Shown here: piece by piece, positions 57,204 through 64,000 of the stretch
Layout: every line of letters begins with the position of its first letter
How positions within the stretch are numbered: the stretch's first letter is position 1
Assembly (NCBI GenBank): GCA_964348665.1
Contig: CAYGDP010000016.1
Location: 1-64,000, forward strand
Length of the DNA: 64,000 nucleotides
Direction of reading: 5' to 3'
Origin: CAYGDP01 sp964348665
Lineage (GTDB): Bacteria; Verrucomicrobiota; Verrucomicrobiia; Palsa-1439; CAYGDP01
The notes under the pieces: generated by a model
Told to the model about the DNA's origin: nothing
The model's database searches: none
Seen by the model: the letters and a program-made list of their open reading frames with translations, nothing else
Position numbers and translations under genes: made by a program

Positions 57204-57542
57204 TCAGCGTCGCCCCCGGCTGTAGCCGCGATCACCGCCACGTCCGCCGCCGCCGCCGCCGCCAAAACCGCCGCCACCACCACGAGGACGATCCTCGCGC
57301 GGGCGCGCTTCATTGACGACGAGCTTGCGACCATCCAATTCTTTGCCATTGATGGCAGCAATCGCCTTTTGCGCGTCTTCTTCCGAGCCCATTTCCACAA
57401 AGGCGAACCCGCGCGGTTTATTGGTGAATTTATCCACGATCAAATCACAAGTATTGACCGGGCCGACCGCCTTGAACAAATCGAGGAGGTCCACTTCCAT
57501 CGTGTTGAACGACAGATTTCCGACAAATAGCTTCTTAGCCAT
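57204..57542 (-). CDS. RRM RNA-binding protein with Gly/Arg tail
   Basis: This 112-residue protein is one RNA recognition motif. It has RNP2 LFVGNLSF and RNP1 PRGFAFVEM with exposed aromatic residues. A glycine-rich tail with RGG and RGYSRGRR follows. Bacterial proteins of this kind are often cold-inducible RNA chaperones. The 195-nt upstream spacer could hold a regulatory leader, but I cannot define it. Confidence 0.93.
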   Translation of the reverse strand: MAKKLFVGNLSFNTMEVDLLDLFKAVGPVNTCDLIVDKFTNKPRGFAFVEMGSEEDAQKAIAAINGKELDGRKLVVNEARPREDRPRGGGGGFGGGGGGGRGGDRGYSRGRR

Positions 57543-57737
57543 TTTCTTTTCTTTCTGTTGCGAGTAAAAGCATCTCCGTGACTGTTCCCGTTCGTCGGAT
57601 TTCGGACTGTCACCGAGCTAACGCACGCCTGACAATCTACCATTTCACTTCGACTATTCTTCTCTCTGCGAACGCCGCAAAATAACACACCGGGAGTGAA
57701 TTGCAAGATTTTTTTGGATTTTTTTTGTTTGATCCCG
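57543..57737. other. Spacer upstream of the RRM gene
   Basis: The part next to ruvB is A/T-rich with long A and T runs (about 57700-57735). No gene was seen. A T-run on the plus strand and A-run on the minus strand do not form a clear terminator hairpin. Confidence 0.4.
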
Positions 57738-58760
57738 TCAGAGTAATTCTTTTTGCCTTGGCGCGTCGGAGGCGGCCGCCATGCCGAATTTTTTATACGC
57801 GGCTTGCGTCGGCACTCTCCCCTGCGGCGTGCGCTGGAGATAACCGCTCATGATGAGGAATGGTTCGTACACCTCCTCAATCGTATCCGGTTCTTCGCCC
57901 ACGGCGACGGCGAGGGAACCGACTCCCACGGGTTTGCCGTTGAATTTATGGATGAGAGTTTCGAGGATGCGCTTGTCCATTTCATCAAGGCCATGCTCGT
58001 CAATTTCAAGCAACGCCAGCGATTTGGCGGCAAGGTCGGCAGTGATTTTGCCGTCGGCTTTGACTTGGGCGTAATCACGAACGCGCCGGAGCAAATTGTT
58101 GGCGATGCGCGGCGTGCCGCGCGCGCGACGCGCGATCTCCCCTGCCCCATCCGCGGACGTTTGCACTTTCAGGATTTTTGATGAGCGCGTGACAACTTGC
58201 GTGAGTTCTTCGGTGGAATAAAAATCAAGCCGCTCGGTCATCGGAAATCGCGATCGCAACGGAGCCGTCAGCAGTCCTTGACGAGTGGTCGCCCCGATCA
58301 ACGTGAATCTCGGGATGTTCAGACGCACCGAGCGCGCCGCCGGGCCTTGGTCAATCATGATGTCGAGCCGGAAATCTTCCATTGCCGGGTAGAGATATTC
58401 TTCGATGCTGGATTGGAGCCGATGGATTTCGTCTATGAACAAGACATCGCCTTCCTTGAGATTTGTCAGCAAGCCCGCAAGGTCGCCGGCTTTTTGAATG
58501 ACCGGGCCGCTGGTGACGGTGATGTTGGAATTCATCGCGCCCGCGAGGATGTGAGCGAGCGTTGTTTTGCCCAGACCCGGTGGCCCGCTCAAGAGCAGGT
58601 GATCGAGCGGTTCGTTTCGTTTGCGCGCGGCGGCGACGGAAAGCTCGAGGCGCTCCTTGGCTTTCGCCTGGCCGATGTAATCGCCAAACTTCGCCGGGCG
58701 CAGCGAGTCGTCGAGGGATTTATCGTGCAATGTCTTGGAAACAAAGCGTTCGGCAGCCAT
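57738..58760 (-). CDS. ruvB: Holliday junction helicase subunit RuvB
   Basis: This 340-residue AAA+ motor starts MAAERFVSKTLHDKSLDDSL. It has Walker A GPPGLGKTTLAHILA, Walker B LFIDEIHRL, sensor IGATTRQGLLTAPLRSRF and the C-terminal winged helix with LQRTPQGRVPTQAAYKKFG. It is separated by 156 nt from ruvA on the same strand. The in-frame extension to 58898 passes through spacer repeats and is rejected. Confidence 0.97.
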   Translation of the reverse strand: MAAERFVSKTLHDKSLDDSLRPAKFGDYIGQAKAKERLELSVAAARKRNEPLDHLLLSGPPGLGKTTLAHILAGAMNSNITVTSGPVIQKAGDLAGLLTNLKEGDVLFIDEIHRLQSSIEEYLYPAMEDFRLDIMIDQGPAARSVRLNIPRFTLIGATTRQGLLTAPLRSRFPMTERLDFYSTEELTQVVTRSSKILKVQTSADGAGEIARRARGTPRIANNLLRRVRDYAQVKADGKITADLAAKSLALLEIDEHGLDEMDKRILETLIHKFNGKPVGVGSLAVAVGEEPDTIEEVYEPFLIMSGYLQRTPQGRVPTQAAYKKFGMAAASDAPRQKELL

Positions 58761-58916
58761 AAGATAATTGTTATCTGGAATTTGGTGATTGGTCAACCAG
58801 TTACCTGTTAAGGTAGAAGACCCGTCCCGGTTCTTCAATGAACCGAATGGAAGCGCCGATGACATGAGTCCCGCGTTGCGGGACAACGTACCGCTCACAC
58901 GAACGTCGCTTCTACT
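58761..58916. repeat. ruvA-ruvB spacer with a 17-nt hairpin
   Basis: It contains the hairpin gtcccgc-gtt-gcgggac (58868-58884), with the 3-nt loop seen in other small palindromes of the window. It also contains words like ggaatttggtgattggtcaa, typical of the intergenic low-complexity family. ruvA and ruvB are normally close, so this spacer may be an insertion. Confidence 0.6.
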
Positions 58917-59507
58917 CTATTTCAACGCCTCGCGAATGAGAGATTCCAGGTCGGCTTTTTTGCCGAGTTTGGCGGAGACCTTGCGCACACGCTCGTGCGA
59001 TTCAAGCGGTTTGTAACCGAGACTGACGAGCGCGGCAACGGCGTCGGCGACGAGCTGTTGATCGGCGGGGAGCGCGCCACCGGCCGTTGTCGCTGCGAGG
59101 CTCGGCGCGGCTTTGTCGCGAAGCTCGACAACGATGCGTTCCGCGATTTTTTTGCCGAGACCCGGGACCGCGGCGAGGGCTTTGGCGTCTCCGGCGGCGA
59201 GCGCGCTGCGAAACAGGTCGGGCGAGATGCCGCCGACGATGTTCAGGGCGACTTTTGGCCCAACGACATCGAGCAGGAGTTCATACATTTCGCGCTCGGT
59301 TGCGGTCAGGAACCCAAAGAGCCGTTGCGTGGGGTCGAAGCGCGTGCCGAAGTAGTGATGGATGTGGAAAAAAACTTCGCCGCCTTTTGGCGGCAGTTTA
59401 TTGTGGCTGGAAAGCGGCACGGCAATTTCGTAGCCGACACCGCCAACCTCCACAACAACACAGGTGGGGCGCGCTTCTGTCAAATTTCCGCGCAGAAATC
59501 GAATCAC
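58917..59507 (-). CDS. ruvA: Holliday junction DNA helicase subunit RuvA
   Basis: The protein has 196 residues from a GTG giving (M)IRFLRGNLTEARPTCVVVEV. The OB fold is followed by helix-hairpin-helix segments (LNIVGGISPDLF, LAAVPGLGKKIAERIVVEL) and a C-terminal RuvB-binding domain (ALVSLGYKPLE). It binds four-way junctions with RuvB. Confidence 0.95.
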   Translation of the reverse strand: MIRFLRGNLTEARPTCVVVEVGGVGYEIAVPLSSHNKLPPKGGEVFFHIHHYFGTRFDPTQRLFGFLTATEREMYELLLDVVGPKVALNIVGGISPDLFRSALAAGDAKALAAVPGLGKKIAERIVVELRDKAAPSLAATTAGGALPADQQLVADAVAALVSLGYKPLESHERVRKVSAKLGKKADLESLIREALK

Positions 59508-59603
59508 GGCTTCGCTTTAGCCTAGCGGAAGGGAAAAAGCAATCTTGCAAAATGAACAGAATCGGGCAGAATGCCGTCTTACACGTCAACCATGGAGACA
59601 ATC

Positions 59604-60197
59604 ATGAAAACAATTGCACTGACTATCACAATATTGATCGCGGCGGCGGCATTTGCCGAAGACACCGATAAGGAAGGTTTCGCGATCCTTTTTGACAAAG
59701 AGCATTCGACCGGTTGGAAGATGGCTGGGCCGGGCGGATTTAAAATCGAGGACGGCGTGATGATCGGCCATGGTGGGATGGGGTTATACTGGCACGAGAA
59801 GGAAGTGGGTGATTTCACGCTGCGGCTCGAGTTCAAACAAAAGAACGTCAATCATAATTCCGGCGTGTTCGTGCGTTTCCCCAATCCCGGCAACGACCCC
59901 TGGGTGGCGGTGAACAAAGGTTACGAAATCCAGATCGCCGGTGATAAGCCCGGCACACACAATACCGGTTCGGTGTACAGCTTCAAAGCCGCCACCGAAG
60001 TTCCGATCAAGCCCGCGGGCGAATGGAACGACTATGAAATCACAGTCGTAGGTCAGAAATACACGATCAAGTTGAATGGCAAGGTCATTAACGAATTCAC
60101 CGGGAATCGCACCGAGCGCGGCCGAATCGGCCTGCAAAATCATGACGACGGCTCTCCCGTCAGCTTCCGCAATATCCGTATCAAGGAATTAAAGTAA
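59604..60197 (+). CDS. DUF1080 (3-keto-disaccharide hydrolase-type) exported protein
   Basis: The protein has 197 residues with a signal peptide (MKTIALTITILIAAAAFA). DUF1080 features are ILFDKEHSTGWKM, FKIEDGVMIGHGGMGLYW, LRLEFKQKNVNHNSGVFVRF, GYEIQIAG, EWNDYEITVVGQ and GRIGLQNHDDGSPVSFRNI. This is a beta-jelly-roll fold acting on sugars. The next gene overlaps its stop by 1 nt (taATG). Such genes cluster with propeller dehydrogenases in Verrucomicrobia and Planctomycetes. Confidence 0.9.
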   Translation: MKTIALTITILIAAAAFAEDTDKEGFAILFDKEHSTGWKMAGPGGFKIEDGVMIGHGGMGLYWHEKEVGDFTLRLEFKQKNVNHNSGVFVRFPNPGNDPWVAVNKGYEIQIAGDKPGTHNTGSVYSFKAATEVPIKPAGEWNDYEITVVGQKYTIKLNGKVINEFTGNRTERGRIGLQNHDDGSPVSFRNIRIKELK

Positions 60198-62959
60198 TGA
60201 AAAAAATCCTTCTTTGCTTTGTCACCGCGCTGGCTCTGGTCGTCGCGCCTGGAGGGCATACACAACAATCGAATGCCAACGCCGGGTTGGTGGGCGAATA
60301 TTTTGAGGGGCTGAATAATTTGCCCGAGTCGAAACCGGATGCCAAACCAGTAATGGTGCGCGTGGATAAACAGGTGAACTTTTCTGAGGTCGGCGGCGAT
60401 TTTTACGGAAGTAAATTATCGGATAATTTCGCGGTCCGCTGGACCGGTGTCTTGCGCGCGCCGAAGGACGGCAGCTATGGATTTTCGACCGAGTCCGACG
60501 ATGGATCTCGTTTGTGGATTGATGGCAAGTTGATCGTGGATAATGGTGGACCGCATGCGTTCGAACGCAAGGATGGCAAGGCGGAACTCACCGCCGGCGA
60601 TCACGAGATCAAGATCGAGTTCTTCGACAGCGGCGGTGGGGCGGGTTGCATCGCGCGATGGAAACCGCCCGGTGGCGGCGAGCAGCCAATCCCTACGACG
60701 GCGTTATTTTACAAACCCGGCGCCGAAAATATCGCATGGGACAAAGTGGCGTGGGAAAAACGCCCGAAAGGCAAAAGCGCCGCGGCGCCCAAAGGTCGCT
60801 GGACAGAAATGGATTACGGCCCGTTCCTAAGCGCGTCGTTCGTCTGTGATCCGAGCGGGAATTTTAACAACGACAACGGTCATTGGACCGCGGATGCCGT
60901 CCCGCGCGGTATCGCCGTGCGACTCGCGAAGGATTGGAATGTTGGAGTTGTCTACGACACTGACACAATGAGGCTGGCCGCCGGCTGGGCTGGTGCGCCG
61001 CTCAATTTATCCGGAGTTATCTTTGAGGGCGCGCATGGTCCCAGCCCCAAACTTGGCGCCGAACCATTGTTTCGGTCGCTTGCCGGCCCTGGTTGGGCGC
61101 ATCCATCCAGCGGAAGTTTTGATGATCCGCGTCCAGATTCCATTGCTCCCCTCCCCCGTCCCGGCCCGTTGCCGCGCGAATGGACGAAGTATCGTGGCCT
61201 TTATGTCAATGGCGACAAAGTCATCTTGAGTTATACCGTCGGCGATTGTTCCGTGTTGGAAATGCCGAGCACAGAAATGCAGGGTGAATCCGCAGTTGTT
61301 ACTCGTGCATTCACCATTGGACCTTCGTCCAAACCTCTGTCTCTGATGATTTGTGAGGGAAATAATTTGTCCGTTTCCATCAAAGACGCCCCAAACGGTC
61401 ACCAAATCAAGTCTGATAATAGCCGTTATACGCTCTCCCTGCCCCCGCTAAAATCGAAGTCGTCCTTTTATATTCGCATCGCTTCGGCAGAAGCAGGCAA
61501 AATCGCTGTCGTATCCAAGCCGGAAGACCTCACCGCCTACACCAAAGGCGGCGCGGCGCGGTGGACGGAAACCGTGACGACCAAAGGCACGCTAGGCACT
61601 GGTACCGGCGCGTATGTCGTGGACACGCTCACGGCACCCGAAAAAAATCCGTGGAACGCGTGGATTCGTTTCGGTGGGCTTGACTTTTTCAGTGACGGCC
61701 GCGCGGCGCTCTCCACTTGGAGCGGCGATGTCTGGATCGTCAGCGGCATCGACGACAATCTGGAAAACCTTACTTGGAAACGATTCGCCACCGGTTTGCA
61801 TCAGCCGCTCGGCTTGAAAATTGTCAACGATGTGATCTACACGGTCGGTCACGACCAAATCACGCGGTTGCACGATCTTAACAAGGATGGCGAGGCGGAT
61901 TTCTACGAGAACTTTAATAATGACTGGGAATTAACGACGGCGTTTCACGCGTTTTGTTTTGACTTGCACACCGATCCGCAAGGGAATTTTTATTTTGCGT
62001 TCGGCTCACCCGTCCGTTCGGGAGGCGGCGGCTTCCACAAGATTACCGCGCACCACGGGACAATGATGCGCGTTTCGAAAGACGGTAGCAAACTTGACGT
62101 CGTTGCTACAGGTTTCCGCGCCCCTAACGGTATGGGTGTTGGACCGAAGGGCGAGTTGACAACAGGCGACAATCAAGGCACATGGACGCCGTCCTGTCCA
62201 ATAAATCTGGTCAAGCCGGGCGGGTTTTATGGCAACGTGGACGCGGCTCACCACTCGACGAAGCCGACCAAACGCGATCCGCCGATTTGCTGGATGCCGA
62301 TGAGCGCTGATAATTCAGGAGGCGGCCAAGTGTGGGTCCCCAATGACAAATGGGGTTTGCCGAAAGGTCAATTGCTACACACGTCCTACGGCAAGGCATC
62401 GCTCTATTCGGTCATGTTCGAAGAAATCAACGGTGTACCACAAGGCGGAGTTGTAAAGTTTCCCGTAAACTTCGCCTCCGGCACGATGCGCCCGCGGTTT
62501 AACACCAAGGATGGTCAACTCTACATCGCCGGTCTGAAAGGCTGGCAAACCGACGGCGCCAAGGATGGTGCGCTCCAGCGGGTTCGCTACACGGGGAAAA
62601 CCGTCAACTTGCCCATCGGATTGCGCGTGACCAAGACAGGCGTGGACATCACCTTCACCAACGCGCTTGATCCGGAATCCGCGAATGACGCGCAAAATTT
62701 TAGCGGCCAACGTTGGAACGTCAAATGGACACAATCCTACGGCTCGCCTGAATTCTCCGTGGCCGACCCTAATAAACAGGGACACGACCCGCTGAACATC
62801 ACAGCGGCCAAACTTGCCGCCGACGGCAAGACCATCTCGCTCACCGTCGAAGACCTGAAACCTGTTACCAATCAGTCTATTAAATACAAAATTAAAGCGG
62901 CAGACGGCTCGGCGTTGTCACAGGAAATATTCCACACGATCAATGTCCTGCCCCAATAA
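60197..62959 (+). CDS. Exported PA14 and beta-propeller dehydrogenase-like protein
   Basis: The protein has 920 residues with a signal peptide (MKKILLCFVTALALVVAPGG). Residues about 30-155 are a PA14 domain (GLVGEYFEG, DNFAVRWTGVLRAPKDGSYG, DDGSRLWIDGKLIVDNGG). The middle part (about 190-450) is like DUF6797. The C-terminal half is a PQQ-independent sorbosone-dehydrogenase-type propeller (TGLHQPLGLKIVNDVIYTVG, TGFRAPNGMGVGPKGEL). It likely acts on polysaccharide-derived sugars in the periplasm with the downstream cytochrome c. Confidence 0.85.
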   Translation: MKKILLCFVTALALVVAPGGHTQQSNANAGLVGEYFEGLNNLPESKPDAKPVMVRVDKQVNFSEVGGDFYGSKLSDNFAVRWTGVLRAPKDGSYGFSTESDDGSRLWIDGKLIVDNGGPHAFERKDGKAELTAGDHEIKIEFFDSGGGAGCIARWKPPGGGEQPIPTTALFYKPGAENIAWDKVAWEKRPKGKSAAAPKGRWTEMDYGPFLSASFVCDPSGNFNNDNGHWTADAVPRGIAVRLAKDWNVGVVYDTDTMRLAAGWAGAPLNLSGVIFEGAHGPSPKLGAEPLFRSLAGPGWAHPSSGSFDDPRPDSIAPLPRPGPLPREWTKYRGLYVNGDKVILSYTVGDCSVLEMPSTEMQGESAVVTRAFTIGPSSKPLSLMICEGNNLSVSIKDAPNGHQIKSDNSRYTLSLPPLKSKSSFYIRIASAEAGKIAVVSKPEDLTAYTKGGAARWTETVTTKGTLGTGTGAYVVDTLTAPEKNPWNAWIRFGGLDFFSDGRAALSTWSGDVWIVSGIDDNLENLTWKRFATGLHQPLGLKIVNDVIYTVGHDQITRLHDLNKDGEADFYENFNNDWELTTAFHAFCFDLHTDPQGNFYFAFGSPVRSGGGGFHKITAHHGTMMRVSKDGSKLDVVATGFRAPNGMGVGPKGELTTGDNQGTWTPSCPINLVKPGGFYGNVDAAHHSTKPTKRDPPICWMPMSADNSGGGQVWVPNDKWGLPKGQLLHTSYGKASLYSVMFEEINGVPQGGVVKFPVNFASGTMRPRFNTKDGQLYIAGLKGWQTDGAKDGALQRVRYTGKTVNLPIGLRVTKTGVDITFTNALDPESANDAQNFSGQRWNVKWTQSYGSPEFSVADPNKQGHDPLNITAAKLAADGKTISLTVEDLKPVTNQSIKYKIKAADGSALSQEIFHTINVLPQ

Positions 62960-63105
62960 CGGCGAATGACCAATGACAAATGTCCAATGCCAAAACAATG
63001 TCCAAGTCCCAAGCCACACATCGCAAATTCCAATATCACTCCGAACTATTGGTGCCTGAAGCTTGGGATTTCTTTGGTGCTTGGATTTTGGTGCTTGGGA
63101 TTTCC
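62960..63105 (+). repeat. Low-complexity inverted repeat overlapping a start and signal sequence
   Basis: The left part has words aatgaccaatgacaaatgtcc and the right part has gcttggattttggtgcttgg. This is the same family as 6137-6282 and about 38140-38185. It supplies both the ATG and the hydrophobic signal segment of the next gene. Confidence 0.75.
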
Positions 63106-64000
63106 GCTCTGTGCGGATGACCGCGGCTTGATTCTTACCTTCGACAGCGCCGGCTCCACCGACTCCCGCGTGGCGCGCCTCGTTTCCCTCTATGTCCCCG
63201 AAGGTCACCCTCCTACCCCTTTTCTGACGGGTGGAAAATTTACCGCCACGTGGCTCGGCGATATCAATCTCGATCTACGCGACGAATTTACTTTCACGGC
63301 GCATGGACGCGGAAAGCTCACGGTTACGCTTCACGACTTTATCGTGCTCGATATCAGCAGCGATGATTTTTCCAAAACACCCAGCAAACCGTACAAACTC
63401 AGCAAGGGCAAAAACCAAATCACCGTTCGTTACGAATCACCTGACAAAGGCGACGCCTGGCTGCGTCTTTACTGGTCGAGCAGTGAGTTTCCATCCGAAC
63501 CCATCCATCCGACCGTTTTTTCTCATCCTTCCAATTCTCCATCCCTCCAACAATCCGCCCAACTCCGGAATGGACGCGAACTGCTCGCAAAACATCGTTG
63601 CCTGAAATGCCACATCCCCGACAATCCCAATGCCATTATGGCTGAATTTCTAGCCGATACGCCTTCATTCGAAAATGTCGGAGGGCGACTAGACCAGTTT
63701 TGGATGTCATTATGGATTGCCAACCCTCACCGTCTTCGTTCGAGTGCCGGAATGCCACGGTTGTTACCTACTGACCAAGATGCGGAGGACATTGCCTCGT
63801 TTCTTTCGATGTCGCGAGTTAGAGGGGATTTTGCCAAAGGGAAGTTTGATAAAACAGCAACGAGTGCGGGAGGTCGTCTCTTTGGTCAGTTGGGATGTGT
63901 TGGCTGTCATCCCTTGCCAGATTATAAGGATAAACAGGGCGAATCCAGTCGCATTTCATTGAATTTTATCCAAAATAAATATCAGCCAAACACTCTCGCC
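62987..64000 (+). CDS. Exported c-type cytochrome with beta-sandwich domain (partial)
   Basis: The frame is open from the ATG at 62987 to the right edge (338 codons). The signal segment KLGISLVLGFWCLGFPLCA is encoded by the low-complexity repeat. A PA14-like beta domain follows (GKFTATWLGDINLDLRDEFT, DAWLRLYWSSSEF). Two heme motifs are visible: HRCLKCHIPDN and LGCVGCHPLPD. It is 27 nt after the propeller gene, so it is the likely electron acceptor of that enzyme. Confidence 0.85.
   Translation, partial: MPKQCPSPKPHIANSNITPNYWCLKLGISLVLGFWCLGFPLCADDRGLILTFDSAGSTDSRVARLVSLYVPEGHPPTPFLTGGKFTATWLGDINLDLRDEFTFTAHGRGKLTVTLHDFIVLDISSDDFSKTPSKPYKLSKGKNQITVRYESPDKGDAWLRLYWSSSEFPSEPIHPTVFSHPSNSPSLQQSAQLRNGRELLAKHRCLKCHIPDNPNAIMAEFLADTPSFENVGGRLDQFWMSLWIANPHRLRSSAGMPRLLPTDQDAEDIASFLSMSRVRGDFAKGKFDKTATSAGGRLFGQLGCVGCHPLPDYKDKQGESSRISLNFIQNKYQPNTLA

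Noticed and set aside
57543..57737. Riboswitch or thermosensor upstream of the RRM gene
   Set aside because: The length would allow it, but I could not identify a conserved fold or motif by eye.
1..64000. rRNA operon, prophage or integrative element with integrase
   Set aside because: No rRNA sequence, phage structural gene or tyrosine/serine recombinase was recognised; the only mobility enzyme is the RAYT.

Overview
The window looks like a draft-assembly scaffold (a run of exactly 100 Ns at 54776-54875) from a Gram-negative bacterium of the Planctomycetes-Verrucomicrobia-Chlamydiae group, most likely Verrucomicrobiota (Pedosphaera-like). This is inferred from the mix of genes: lipid A, Kdo and heptose genes, PA14/beta-propeller/cytochrome c and DUF1080 secreted proteins, an LEPR-type N-terminus, an FHA/Ser-Thr kinase operon, a DUF116-prenyl synthase fusion and squalene-hopene-cyclase-like proteins. 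No rRNA gene was seen, so the phylum is an inference.

Layout. 1-2132: end of an unknown gene, then a restriction-modification operon (methylase, PmeII-like endonuclease, small zinc-ribbon-like protein). 2280-10428: a terpenoid locus (DUF116-polyprenyl synthase, short cyclase-like protein, DxDD squalene-hopene-type cyclase, radical SAM protein) interrupted by three toxin-antitoxin modules. 10625-17597: signal peptidase, GH57 enzyme and a zinc-type ABC uptake operon that lacks its ATPase. 17726-26940: a repeat-built exported protein, galT, glgA, two FHA proteins, a kinase with an apparent frameshift into a beta-helix domain, and a HupE/UreJ-like membrane protein. 26941-27836: a REP-associated transposase and its palindromes. 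27837-38065: an eleven-gene, tightly overlapping operon (lipA, aminotransferase, lipid A acyltransferase, glycosyltransferase, pcm, DUF3108, an unassigned protein, heptose kinase, gmhB, kdsB, pyrG). 38198-48904: lepA, phosphohexomutase, rpe, ispA-type synthase, lpxB, a Gfo/Idh dehydrogenase, exported paralogues and a left-handed beta-helix protein. 49060-51793: LRR protein, hydroxyacid dehydrogenase, aldolase and tRNA-Gly. 51845-55028: a tRNA pseudogene carrying three 19-nt hairpin insertions, then a four-gene operon with a DUF692 (MNIO) enzyme, a membrane protein with a Cys/Gly tail, a partner protein and a nucleotidyltransferase. 55158-59507: two tRNAs, rsfS, a desaturase, an RRM protein, ruvB and ruvA. 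59604-64000: a secreted sugar-oxidation-like operon (DUF1080, PA14/propeller, cytochrome c).

Most notable points. (1) Three separate cargo modules (RelE-type, zeta-type and REP transposase) are each bounded by two copies of the end of the neighbouring host gene. The copies differ by synonymous or conservative changes, so the host gene stays intact while a remnant of its terminus lies on the far side. (2) The MNIO operon pairs a putative Cys-modifying enzyme with a membrane protein ending in a Cys/Gly-only tail and adds a nucleotidyltransferase. (3) Small palindromes are scattered through coding regions and tRNA: two REP-like units and several low-complexity inserts lie in frame inside the cyclase gene, half a unit lies in lipA, and three 19-nt hairpins lie in a tRNA-Gly copy. 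(4) Many promoters (TTGACT-like, 16-18 nt, TAGCGT-like) sit 5-10 nt before the start codon, which suggests frequent leaderless transcripts. One promoter module is nearly identical in front of lepB and lipA, and the lepB copy drives a 13-codon leaderless leader ORF.
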